Source: Desulfobacteraceae bacterium
GTDB taxonomy: Bacteria; Desulfobacterota; Desulfobacteria; Desulfobacterales; JAABTS01
Length of the DNA stretch: 64,000 nucleotides
Assembly: GCA_011389735.1 (NCBI GenBank)
Contig: JAABTS010000001.1
Coordinates: 31,326 to 95,325, forward strand
Reading direction: 5' to 3'
The notes beneath the pieces are model-generated. The model made no database searches, was not told where the DNA came from, and saw only the letters and a list, made by a program, of their open reading frames with translations. Below are positions 31,166 to 40,381 of this stretch, one piece after another. Positions within the stretch are counted from its first letter, which is position 1; each line of letters starts with the position of its first letter. Position numbers and translations under genes: made by a program.

Positions 31166-33808
31166 CTATTCGGAATAAATACGGTTTACGGCCATCACAA
31201 CGGCCAGAAGGGTTCCGAAAACGCTCCCGATAAGTATCAAACCGCCAATGTATGCGCTGAGTTCCGAATATACGGATGTCAAACGGAGTTCCAGAAAATT
31301 GACGACAATCAAATGGGTGACGAGAGGAAAGAGCAGCAGGCCGATGATAAGGTTGATTCCTTGAGTGACCAAAAAGATCCTCCCAAAAACCGACAAGAAT
31401 TTTTTAAATTCGATGATTGCTTTTAATCGTTTAATCTTGGGATCGATTTGTGAAATCCGGTCTTCCAATTCGTTTGCATCCTCCAGAGCGTTGCCGAATT
31501 CTTTTGGATTTTCAAAAAATATGCCGTTTTCTATTCGTTCCGTTTCTTTTAAAATTGAAATGCATTGGTTTGCGACAGTATTTTTTTGTGTCGATTCGGG
31601 AAACGGTTCGATTTCGGAGAATCGGCTGTTAACGAGTTCTTTCACGTTATCCAGGGCGTCCAGGGATAGGCGTTTTTGTTGTTGAACAATGCGTTTCCCT
31701 CTGGAAATAACGATGTGGGAAAACCGGACCACGTCGAGCCATCCGAAATAACTGTTTAATTTTCTATTTTTCTCGATTAATTCCATCATGGAATAAAATT
31801 CTTTTAACAGTTTGTCGTCTTTACCGAACAAGGATTCCAACCGGCGGATCTGCTTTTCGACTTCGCCTCGCACCGTTTCAGCTTCATCCCTGGTCGAGGT
31901 TATCATGTTTTCAAGTTCCTGTGAAACCGCTTTTCGATAGCCGGCGAGATCCGGATCGATAAGAGTTTGAACGAAATATCGACGGTTTTCCCGAACGAGC
32001 CGCATTATTTTTTGAAGCGCGCTGTCTGAATTATCGGAAAGCAGCTCAAGTCTGGCGCTAAGATAGAGCATATCATGACAATTCGGATCCAGAAGGCGAA
32101 TTTGAGAAAGCTGTTTTCCCGCCTCAATGAAATTTTCACTCAGCAGATACAATCGATAGCTTAAAAACAGCGCATGTATCTTTTGAGTCGTGGTATGGGC
32201 GTAAAAAAGCGCCAGGGAAAAGAAGTAATCGGCTGACTTTGTATCTTGCTTTTCGATATTTACGATTCCGAAAGCGGCGTATACCCGATAATCCGTCGGG
32301 AAATCCTTTAAACAGGAGTCCAGAATGGCGACGGCGCGATCCAGTTTTGAGGTTCGTATGCAATCCAGGGCGAGCCACAATCGGCCTCCATTCCGGTTTC
32401 GCGTTCCAGATCCCATCTCCGTCCAGGAACCGCCATCGGATTCCCAAACCATTTTTAAATACCTGATTTGAAAAATGGATGTCAACTCATAAACACATTC
32501 CATCGCCTCGGGAATCGATGACGCAGAAGGATTTTCCGAATTGCCGGGAGTCGTAAAATAGTCCAGAAACAGGCGGTTGATTTGGGGCGCGGGCATGTAT
32601 CCGAGCTTTTCAAATATCCGTCCATCCGTATATTCAAGCATTTTCGAAGGACATGAGACCGCGTCGTGATCTTTTCGGCCGCAATAAAAACAAGGGTCGG
32701 ATTCGCCCGGCATTAGGAAATCATGATACCGGAACAAAAGTGGAGAATTGGTTTGATCCGCCGTTCGGGATGCAACGCGATACAACTGTGCGGCTTTATT
32801 TCCGTCAAACGGCGGGCTGGTGGGAATATCCAGGTTGTCAGGCGTTGATCGCAACGCACCGAAGGTGATATGGATACATCCGGGTTCGATATCGGAAAAA
32901 TCGAAAGAAACCTTTGGAGCGGAGGGATTCTCCGTTCGATAAGCGTCTTCAAAATCAATGACGGCCTGAACCGGAAGAATCGCCGTTTCTGTTTGACTGT
33001 ATTGTCTTTTTAATTCCGAAAGCTTGTTTCGAGCCGATTCAACGGCCGTTTCCACGTCTTCAAAGAAAAAAGCGGTTTCAATCTCTGAAATCCGCTTTTT
33101 GATTTTTTCGCCTTTCGTCCAGTGTTCTTCCTCGCCGATAACGCTTTCCCATGCGCTGATAAACGCCGGATCAGGAAAATTGGCGAACCGTCTGAGCAGC
33201 AAAAGAAATCCGCCGGCCTCAGAGAGATCCCTTTTTCCGTTCGAATCCGCCACATACAAGATCCGCTCCTCACGGGCCGCCTCGCTTTCAGGCGAGGGTA
33301 ATCGTCTCATCCCATAAACAGGCGTTTTTTCTGGAACCGCTGAGTTTGTGAGGCAAATTTCGTTTTCCGGCAAGTGGGGCAGGAGTTCCATCATAAGCTG
33401 GACTGCGTCGCCGAACAGGCGCTTTTCCTCGATAATCGTTTCTCCGCGGTGCAGCAGAAGTTTGATCGTAAAATGGCGATCCCCGGATTCGTTTTCAGTT
33501 CGAATTCGATCTAAAACAGCTTTAGCGGTCTCATAGGCGTCGCTGGAATCGGAAAAACATGTCCACACCGCATCGTCCAGCATAATGGGAGAGAAATCCG
33601 CGCCTTCGGATATGATTGGAAGGACCAGTTTCCTGAACGCTTTTAAACGTTCGAATCCTTTTTTGTCTCCATGAAGTTTATAATACTGCAGGGTGTCCGA
33701 CAACACGGCGGCAAGAACCGTCCATTCCGTATCCAAAGAGCTGCTGTCGGATTGCGCGGTCGGAGCGGAAATCTTATATACATTCTGAACAGATATTGAA
33801 GGCTTCAT
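31166..33808 (-). CDS. Membrane protein paralogous to 28473-31160 (paralog 2)
   Basis: Cyclase-like N-terminus more degenerate (IKLLLHRGETIIEEKRLFGDAVQLMMELL); CFYCGRKDHDAVSC knuckle; shared PSK-LE and FQ-RY/F-VW segments; C-terminal TM pair. Confidence 0.68.
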   Translation of the reverse strand: MKPSISVQNVYKISAPTAQSDSSSLDTEWTVLAAVLSDTLQYYKLHGDKKGFERLKAFRKLVLPIISEGADFSPIMLDDAVWTCFSDSSDAYETAKAVLDRIRTENESGDRHFTIKLLLHRGETIIEEKRLFGDAVQLMMELLPHLPENEICLTNSAVPEKTPVYGMRRLPSPESEAAREERILYVADSNGKRDLSEAGGFLLLLRRFANFPDPAFISAWESVIGEEEHWTKGEKIKKRISEIETAFFFEDVETAVESARNKLSELKRQYSQTETAILPVQAVIDFEDAYRTENPSAPKVSFDFSDIEPGCIHITFGALRSTPDNLDIPTSPPFDGNKAAQLYRVASRTADQTNSPLLFRYHDFLMPGESDPCFYCGRKDHDAVSCPSKMLEYTDGRIFEKLGYMPAPQINRLFLDYFTTPGNSENPSASSIPEAMECVYELTSIFQIRYLKMVWESDGGSWTEMGSGTRNRNGGRLWLALDCIRTSKLDRAVAILDSCLKDFPTDYRVYAAFGIVNIEKQDTKSADYFFSLALFYAHTTTQKIHALFLSYRLYLLSENFIEAGKQLSQIRLLDPNCHDMLYLSARLELLSDNSDSALQKIMRLVRENRRYFVQTLIDPDLAGYRKAVSQELENMITSTRDEAETVRGEVEKQIRRLESLFGKDDKLLKEFYSMMELIEKNRKLNSYFGWLDVVRFSHIVISRGKRIVQQQKRLSLDALDNVKELVNSRFSEIEPFPESTQKNTVANQCISILKETERIENGIFFENPKEFGNALEDANELEDRISQIDPKIKRLKAIIEFKKFLSVFGRIFLVTQGINLIIGLLLFPLVTHLIVVNFLELRLTSVYSELSAYIGGLILIGSVFGTLLAVVMAVNRIYSE

Positions 33809-33958
33809 TGCATTTGTTATATCGGCACAATATCGATATAACTTGAGCTGAAAATGAGGCGGGTGGAGAAGCGGACTGTATATTTATGGAAATCGAATTC
33901 GCAAACTTTTTGGGCGACTTTGATTAAAGGATATAATCAGCAAAGGATGGTTTTGAGA

Positions 33959-34801
33959 TCATTGACCGGTTCCTTGAAAAAGACGCTTTTGAACTTTCAG
34001 ATCCCATTTTGAATTGTCAGGCAGCCCGTGGTCTTTTTTGAAACTCATTAACGCCGCTTTAGAACGTCGGTCCCAGTCGCCGTGGATTTCTCTTGTATAA
34101 TATCCCAGACGGGACAACCGGTTTTGTATGATTTTGGCGCCCGGCTGGGATTCGGGTTGCAGCAAAACGACCCCGTTTGACAGCGGACCTTGAGTAATAT
34201 CCGCTTCATAGACCGAATTTTCGGTTTCCGGAGATCCCGGGGGCAGAGCCGAATCTTCGGATTTTTGCTTTCGGAGGACTTTGTCATTAAGCAGGTCTTG
34301 AACCTTTTCATCCATCCGCAAAGAAAAGGCGCAGCTCGATAACACACCGTGATCTTTAGTAGACACCAGTTTTAAAATGACGTGAAGCGCCGATTCGGAC
34401 TCCGAGTATGTCCCCGTCAGAACGGCCTGGGCTTCATATCCCAGGGAAATTTTGCCGGTGTTTCTTGAAAGCGCCATTTCCCCGACTTTCTTTTTCATAT
34501 GGATAGTGTCTTTCCGGAGTTTCATTTCGATAATTTTATATCCATATTGTGAAAGACGGGACGCCGCCTGTTCAGCGAAAAGTCTTCCGAAAGGCGAGAC
34601 TGATTCGAGATCGTCCAAATTGACAAGGCTTGAAAAAAGTATAGGCTTTGTCTTGTTCAGACGAAGGATCAAATTTTCTTCCAATAAATCCGCCGCGTCA
34701 TAAGCTATTGATTCCAGACAGCTCATATTGACGGTTTTGGCGGCGACAAGTCCGGTCCCAAAGGCGCTAAGAACAAAAAATGTAAAAACCAACCGTTTCA
34801 T
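33959..34801 (-). CDS. FlgO-domain exported protein with C-terminal peptidoglycan-binding-1-like domain
   Basis: SLVNLDDLESVSPFGRLFAEQAASRLSQYGYKIIEMKLRKDTIHMKKKVGEMALSRN (FlgO-like); AKIIQNRLSRLGYYTREIHGDWDRRSKAALMSFKKDHGL. Confidence 0.75.
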   Translation of the reverse strand: MKRLVFTFFVLSAFGTGLVAAKTVNMSCLESIAYDAADLLEENLILRLNKTKPILFSSLVNLDDLESVSPFGRLFAEQAASRLSQYGYKIIEMKLRKDTIHMKKKVGEMALSRNTGKISLGYEAQAVLTGTYSESESALHVILKLVSTKDHGVLSSCAFSLRMDEKVQDLLNDKVLRKQKSEDSALPPGSPETENSVYEADITQGPLSNGVVLLQPESQPGAKIIQNRLSRLGYYTREIHGDWDRRSKAALMSFKKDHGLPDNSKWDLKVQKRLFQGTGQ

Positions 34802-34863
34802 GAATCATTTCCGTGTGATGAATTTTATAAGTATCCGGTGTTATAGTTTTTCAGATAATTAAC

Positions 34864-34998
34864 GGCATCCTTCATTTCTTGTTTACAGTTTCATCAAAAT
34901 CGGGATCGGGATCGGGATCGGGATCGGGATCGAAACAATTCGATACCGATACCGATTTGGGAAGTGTAAACTATTTATCAGCATTTATGAAAGATGCC
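34864..34998. mobile_element. MITE-like element family B, copy 2 (opposite orientation)
   Basis: GGCATCCTTCATTTCTTGTTTACAGTTTCATCAAAAT(CGGGAT)5...GTGTAAACTATTTATCAGCATTTATGAAAGATGCC; flanks TAATTAAC / CAATCAAC (6/8 match). Confidence 0.8.
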
Positions 34999-35093
34999 CA
35001 ATCAACTTCTGAAAACCTGTAGTACAAAAGAGATCAAGAAATCTGAAACCATATTTCGATTATATAAAGAACGGATCAGGATCGATCCGATAT

Positions 35094-35843
35094 TTATTCA
35101 GATACAATCGTGTACGTCGTATCGATTCCCTTTTTTAAAACGCCGGCCGGTGTTTTCCGGTAATGCCGCCATTCACTTTCCGAAATGTAATAAATGTATG
35201 ATTTTCGCATAACAAAGACGTCGTTACGGCTTAAAGACGTGGTGATCAATATCTCGGTTTCAGGGATGTCTTGCGAAAACATGCCTGCTTCCACGTTTAT
35301 TCTTGAATTCATGATATCATTCTCGATTTTGTCGATCTGATTGTCCGGACCGAACAGATCAATGTCTTCACGAACGAAAACGCCCGGCCCAAGCGAGGAG
35401 TATACCCCGGAGGACGTCTTTTGGATACTTCGGTCATGGCGCACCAACTGGATATCGACATCGAGCAGGAGCGAGTTCGAAGCGTCTTTTGAAATCAAGA
35501 AGGCGTTTTCCACAAGTGCGGTGATCAATAATTCCCGAAACGCTTTTTCGAACGGCGTCACACCTGACGGAACAACGAATACAGGATCTGTAAAATCGGC
35601 GCTTTCGTACGCGATACGGTTCTTGATTTGTTCGGCCACGTCATGCGCCAGTGTTTTCCAATGGTGGACCGCCTGCATGGTCTGCTGAGTGTTCAGCCTA
35701 TAGGCCGAAGGAACGGGGACCTGGGACGCCGCCGGCGCAATTACGGAGCGCCGTGGACAATCACAACATCCGCTTGCTGAAACCACAAGAAGGAGAACCA
35801 ACGCCAAAACCGGTAAATGTCGTTTTATCATTTTTCCCATCAC
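35094..35843 (-). CDS. Lipoprotein, FlgO/FlgP-cluster associated
   Basis: Lipobox-like VVSASGCCDCP; located between two FlgO-like genes on the same strand. Confidence 0.65.
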   Translation of the reverse strand: MMGKMIKRHLPVLALVLLLVVSASGCCDCPRRSVIAPAASQVPVPSAYRLNTQQTMQAVHHWKTLAHDVAEQIKNRIAYESADFTDPVFVVPSGVTPFEKAFRELLITALVENAFLISKDASNSLLLDVDIQLVRHDRSIQKTSSGVYSSLGPGVFVREDIDLFGPDNQIDKIENDIMNSRINVEAGMFSQDIPETEILITTSLSRNDVFVMRKSYIYYISESEWRHYRKTPAGVLKKGIDTTYTIVSE

Positions 35844-35873
35844 ACTTGTTTGACAAAGATTTTAAACAGATCC

Positions 35874-36458
35874 TCAATTGATGAGGGATTTCGTAATTGC
35901 AAACCGGGCGATTTCATATTCCTGGCCGGCGATAATGCCGTTGTCTTCGGTAAGAACGATCCGGGCGGATAAAAATACGGAATCTTCGGTGATTGCATAG
36001 GTTCCCACCAGAACCGCGTATGCGTCGTTGGTGGAGGCGATATCCCGGATTTCCCTGGATAACAAAAATTCGCCGGCTTTCCGTTTTACAAAAACAGACT
36101 CCCGCCTCAATTTCAATTCAATGAATTTATATCCATGCTGAACCAGCCGGGTAGAAATTTGTTCCGAAACAATCCTGCCCAGCGTATTGGATTGCGTCAG
36201 GTCGTTTATATTCACAAAGCTGGCGGCGATCATGTAGCGATTCATCAAGACCCCCCTGTTTTTCAGCAATTCCGCAATTTTATCGGCCACAGTGTAATTT
36301 GCTTCCAGTATATTCGTAAACGGGCCAAAAGCATCCAAACATTCGCCGGCTTCGGGAATTTGCCTTAATGTTCCGCCGTGTGGCCAGCATCCCATGATGC
36401 ATAAAAATAGCACAGTGACCAAAATAATTCTCGGAATATCGTATCGTTTAATTTGCAT
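35874..36458 (-). CDS. FlgO-domain lipoprotein
   Basis: LFLCIMGCW lipobox; AASFVNINDLTQSNTLGRIVSEQISTRLVQHGYKFIELKLRRESVFVKRKAGEFLLSREIRDI. Confidence 0.78.
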   Translation of the reverse strand: MQIKRYDIPRIILVTVLFLCIMGCWPHGGTLRQIPEAGECLDAFGPFTNILEANYTVADKIAELLKNRGVLMNRYMIAASFVNINDLTQSNTLGRIVSEQISTRLVQHGYKFIELKLRRESVFVKRKAGEFLLSREIRDIASTNDAYAVLVGTYAITEDSVFLSARIVLTEDNGIIAGQEYEIARFAITKSLIN

Positions 36459-37095
36459 AAGAATAATTTGCGGGTTTCCGGATCATATTCCGTTCGAGTT
36501 CGTCCCAAAGCTTTTTTGATGCTCCGCGAAAAAGTTCGTTGGTTCGTGAAGCCCGCCGGCCTTGTGATTCAAACAAAAAGTAATCCTTATAATGTGACGG
36601 TCTGCTGATTTCCACAACCGCAGCTCGCCAGATTACCAACGGACGGCCGTCAACGATGTTGAAGACGTTCACTTCAATATCGACTCTGGAGGGCTGTAGC
36701 GTACTTCCGTCATAATAATAGGATAATCGCCCGGACACAATCATATTGCCGGAATAATGGGAATCAGGTTCTGAATAAGATTCCTCCGGAATGTCCGTAT
36801 GCGCTTCGTCGAAAACGACGGTTTGGAAGATCCCGCGGCTTAAAGACTCGTGGTAAAAAGCTCTGGCCGCTTTCAGCCCCATTCCTGACGCTTCTTCGGG
36901 AGCCGTGAAACTCATTATGCATATCGCACCCCGTTTCCCATAATATGAAAGCTCAGGCCGGACGAGCCATGTCAATGCGCGGCCTGAAGCATCGTCGCCC
37001 TGAAAAGGGGCGCAACCCGTTAGAAACATGCCCGCCAGGGCGCAGACGGATAAACAGGTGATGAAAGATCGGTGTTTGAATGTCATAGGCGTCAA
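36448..37095 (-). CDS. Lipoprotein of unknown function in the FlgO-like cluster
   Basis: Lipobox LAGMFLTGCAPF; overlaps the next FlgO-like gene start. Confidence 0.65.
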   Translation of the reverse strand: MTPMTFKHRSFITCLSVCALAGMFLTGCAPFQGDDASGRALTWLVRPELSYYGKRGAICIMSFTAPEEASGMGLKAARAFYHESLSRGIFQTVVFDEAHTDIPEESYSEPDSHYSGNMIVSGRLSYYYDGSTLQPSRVDIEVNVFNIVDGRPLVIWRAAVVEISRPSHYKDYFLFESQGRRASRTNELFRGASKKLWDELERNMIRKPANYSYAN

Positions 37096-37335
37096 GTATA
37101 CAAAAAACGTGCCATTTCAGTATAGGGTTTTCATCGCCACAATGTGCGAAAACCCCCAGGAACCGGATGGTGCAAATTTATTCATCGCGTTGATTTTGTT
37201 TTCAAGATGGTTTCATCGGGGGACGGCGGTTCTGAATTGAAAAAAAATTGCCTCTTTAATAAGGAACCGGGGAATATTTTTCCTTGTTATCCGAATCTTA
37301 TAGTCTTCCAGAAATTAAAATTCACTGAATTGTCG

Positions 37336-37479
37336 GGCATCCTTCATCTGTCAGTTTACACTTTGAAATCGGGATCGCTATCGGGATCGCTATCGCTATC
37401 GAGAGCGAATTGTTTCGATCCCGATCCCGATCCCGACTTGGAAAATGTCAACCACTTTCCTGGGTTTATGAAGGATGCC
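37336..37479. mobile_element. MITE-like element family B, copy 3
   Basis: GGCATCCTTCAT...ATGAAGGATGCC with 8-bp TSD AATTGTCG (37328-37335 and 37480-37487). Confidence 0.9.
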
Positions 37480-37548
37480 AATTGTCGGTCTGGGATATGC
37501 GAACAGGAGGGTTTAGTGCAAAATCCACCACTAAATATACGAAAAATG

Positions 37549-37695
37549 GGCATCTTTCATAAATGCTGATAAATAGTTTACACTTCCCAAATCGGCATCG
37601 GTATCGGTATCGAATTATTTCGATTTCGATCCCGATCCCGATCCCGATCCCGATCCCGATTTTGATGAAACTGTAAACAAGAAATGAAGGATGCC
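37549..37695. mobile_element. MITE-like element family B, copy 4
   Basis: GGCATCTTTCATAAATGC...(CCCGAT)5...ATGAAGGATGCC with 8-bp TSD GAAAAATG (37541-37548 and 37696-37703). Confidence 0.9.
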
Positions 37696-37988
37696 GAAAA
37701 ATGTTATGAAATTGTTTTCGTGTTCTTTCGTGTATTTCGTGGTTCCTTTTAATTTGGCCGAAATTAGAACCAGGCCCCAAACATTATTATTCCGGGCCCC
37801 CCGCTGTGCACAATTTAACTTCTAAAATCCAAAAAAAAATGCTGTTGAAAAAAATTCGTTTTGATATTTGATCATTTCATTGAAATGTGCCATTATATAG
37901 CCTCTGTTGTCGAAATAGAGCTTATGCGGCGTCAGAGGCGTATGGTTTTACATCGATAATTTTGCCGGTAATCGATCAGGAGGAGAAA

Positions 37989-38486
37989 ATGCAAAGAGCA
38001 AAGCATAATCCAAAACAACCATTCAAAGAGGGGGGGAAGGAGGGGAAATATTTGACGTTTACCCTGGCCGAAGAAGAATATGGTATCGGTATCCTGAAGA
38101 TAAAAGAAATTATCGGCATGATGCCGATCACTTCTGTTCCTCGAACCCCTGCTTATGTGAAAGGCGTAATCAATCTGAGAGGCAAGGTCATTCCGGTAAT
38201 GGATCTCCGGTTGAAATTCGGAATGGACGGAATCGATTATACGGAAAGAACCTGCATCATCGTGGTTGAAAGCGCGGGCGAGGTTGGTAACGTGCTTATC
38301 GGGATCGTGGTTGACGCCGTATCCGAAGTTCTCAACATTAAAAACAAGGAAATTGATGACGCGCCCGAATTTGGAACGGATCTTGAATCGAAATACATTC
38401 TCGGACTCGCCAAGATGGAAGAAGGCGTTAAAATTCTTTTGGATATAGACAGGGTGATCCGGGTTAACGGAATGGGAATCTTCTAA
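37989..38486 (+). CDS. cheW: Chemotaxis coupling protein CheW
   Basis: YLTFTLAEEEYGIGILKIKEIIGMMPITSVPRTPAYVKGVINLRGKVIPVMDLRLKFG; start set at ATG after AGGAGGAG. Confidence 0.95.
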   Translation: MQRAKHNPKQPFKEGGKEGKYLTFTLAEEEYGIGILKIKEIIGMMPITSVPRTPAYVKGVINLRGKVIPVMDLRLKFGMDGIDYTERTCIIVVESAGEVGNVLIGIVVDAVSEVLNIKNKEIDDAPEFGTDLESKYILGLAKMEEGVKILLDIDRVIRVNGMGIF

Positions 38487-38587
38487 GTATGAAATCGACG
38501 CCCCTCAAATCTTCTCAGGTTATAAACTTTATTTATACCCCTCAAAGAAGGATTTATTTTCATTACGCGTTTCATGGAACATATTCA

Positions 38588-38693
38588 TATAGGTTTTCAG
38601 CAGTTAAATTTCACAAGGCGGCTGGCGGGAGTCACATTTTTCGTATGCCCTGGGCCGGCGACCCGGGGAAGTTTGATTTCCGGAAGGCTATAG
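38588..38693. repeat. Palindromic intergenic repeat family A
   Basis: TATAGGTTTTCAGCAGTTAAATTTCACAAGGCGGC...GGGCCGGCGACCCGGGGAAGTTTGATTTCCGGAAGGCTATAG. Confidence 0.75.
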
Positions 38694-38788
38694 CGTCCGC
38701 CGGTTAAAGACATAAAAATAAGGCTGTATAACGAGATAATCGTTCTGGTTATCCATTACGGGTTGAAATCAATGGAGGAGATGAAACT

Positions 38789-40381
38789 ATGACAATAAAA
38801 TCCAGACTTATTATTAATTTTGGCTTGCTTTTTATTGCGTTTGTTTGTTTTGCCGGGATATCGAACTGGAAAATAGAGGAAGAAAAGAAAAAAACGGAAC
38901 TGTTGACCGGAAATTATTATTCCGCGATGGAGCATCTTGTGCTTATTGGGAATCAAGTTCAGGCGTTGAGGGTGAGGCTGATCGATATTAAAAACGCGAG
39001 AGATTCGAACGCGGCGGAAGAACACGGTCAGTCTTTTGATGCGATAAAAAACAAGCTTTCCGAAGTACTCGACGATTTATCAAACAGTTCTGACAATATC
39101 GAAGGTATTTCTCAGCTTTTAAGCCGTTTAGGAAAAGTGAAAACGGAAATGGTCGATGCATCGTCCGAAGATATGAGAACGGCTGGATGGGCGAAAGCGG
39201 AAGACCTCATTTTTGAATTGGACTCGAAAGTATTCGCCATGCAATCAACTTTGTTTACGGAAATAAAAGCCTCCGCCATGAAAGCTGAAAACCGGAACGA
39301 TTTAAGAGATTTGATAATCTCCATCGTTATTTTTATGGCGCCTATCATATTGGGCGTATTTATCTATTTTTATATTATTAAGAGTATCATCGCGCCGTTG
39401 AGAAGTTCGGTCGGTATCTTGAACGAAAATTACGAGCGTGTGTCGGCGTCCTCGAATCAAGTGTCGTCAGCCAGCCGGTCTCTGGCGGAAGGATCGTCGG
39501 AGCAGGCGGCCGCCATTGAAGAAACGTCTTCCTCGCTCGAAGAAATGTCCTCGATGACAAAGCAAAACGCGGATAACGCGAACCAGGCGGACAATCTGAT
39601 GAAAGAAACAAACGAAGTCGTCAACAAAGCGAATAAATCCATGAACAACCTCACTCATTCCATGGAAGAAATCACAAAAGCGAGTGAAGAAACGTCCAAG
39701 ATTATCAAGACGATCGATGAAATAGCGTTTCAAACCAACCTTCTTGCTTTGAACGCCGCAGTTGAGGCTGCCCGGGCGGGAGAGGCCGGCGCCGGTTTCG
39801 CGGTTGTGGCCGACGAGGTTAGAAATCTGGCCATGCGCTCCGCCGACGCAGCCAAAAACACCGCCAACCTGATCGAAGGGACGGTCAAAAAAATTCAGGA
39901 AGGGTCTGGAATTGTAAACGCCACAAGTTCAGCATTTTCTGAAGTATCCGCCAATGCCGAAAAAGTGAGCGAGCTTGTCAGTGAGATAGCCGCGGCGTCC
40001 AAAGAACAGGCGCAGGGGATCGAGCAGGTAAACAAAGGCGTCACTGAAATGGATAAAGTGACTCAGCAGAACGCCGCCAACGCAGAGCAAACTTCGTCGG
40101 CGTCCGAAGAGATGACGAGCCAGGCGGAACAGATGAAAAACGTCGTCGATACGCTGGTCGGCATGGTCGGCGGCTACGGTGCGCGGCAGAGAGAAGAAGG
40201 AAGACGCAAAGATATTCAACAAAAGGATGTTCGGCCCAAAGAGACCTGGAAGAAAGACGAGGAAATTACGGATACGGATCAAAGCCGGAGTTCGGATGAC
40301 AGGGAAGGTTATTCGAAAAAGAAAGATGTAACGCCTTCACAACTAATACCTTTTGACGATGACGATTTTAAAGATTTTTAA
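38789..40381 (+). CDS. Methyl-accepting chemotaxis protein
   Basis: Two TM helices and [50 protein letters not shown]. Confidence 0.96.
   Translation: MTIKSRLIINFGLLFIAFVCFAGISNWKIEEEKKKTELLTGNYYSAMEHLVLIGNQVQALRVRLIDIKNARDSNAAEEHGQSFDAIKNKLSEVLDDLSNSSDNIEGISQLLSRLGKVKTEMVDASSEDMRTAGWAKAEDLIFELDSKVFAMQSTLFTEIKASAMKAENRNDLRDLIISIVIFMAPIILGVFIYFYIIKSIIAPLRSSVGILNENYERVSASSNQVSSASRSLAEGSSEQAAAIEETSSSLEEMSSMTKQNADNANQADNLMKETNEVVNKANKSMNNLTHSMEEITKASEETSKIIKTIDEIAFQTNLLALNAAVEAARAGEAGAGFAVVADEVRNLAMRSADAAKNTANLIEGTVKKIQEGSGIVNATSSAFSEVSANAEKVSELVSEIAAASKEQAQGIEQVNKGVTEMDKVTQQNAANAEQTSSASEEMTSQAEQMKNVVDTLVGMVGGYGARQREEGRRKDIQQKDVRPKETWKKDEEITDTDQSRSSDDREGYSKKKDVTPSQLIPFDDDDFKDF

Larger units (their letters stand above)
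37302..37828. repeat. Family A palindrome split by two family B insertions
   Basis: Left arm TATAGTCTTCCAGAAATTAAAATTCACTGAATTGTCGG; continuation TCTGGGATATGCGAA after copy 3; right arm CCGGGCCCCCCGCTGTGCACAATTTAACTTCTAAAATCC. Confidence 0.7.

Noticed and set aside
34896-34935. CRISPR or direct-repeat array from GATCGG repeats
   Set aside because: Simple hexamer tract inside a family B element, no spacers, no cas genes.
37700-37760. Sequence TTTCGTGTTCTTTCGTGTATTTCGTGGTTCC as a specific element
   Set aside because: Resembles short degenerate motifs common in intergenic DNA; too short and single-copy here to support a claim.
37356-37780. ORFs 37356-37553, 37466-37780 and 37144-37569
   Set aside because: Translated from MITE hexamer repeats (GSGSGS, IGIGIGIE); not genes.
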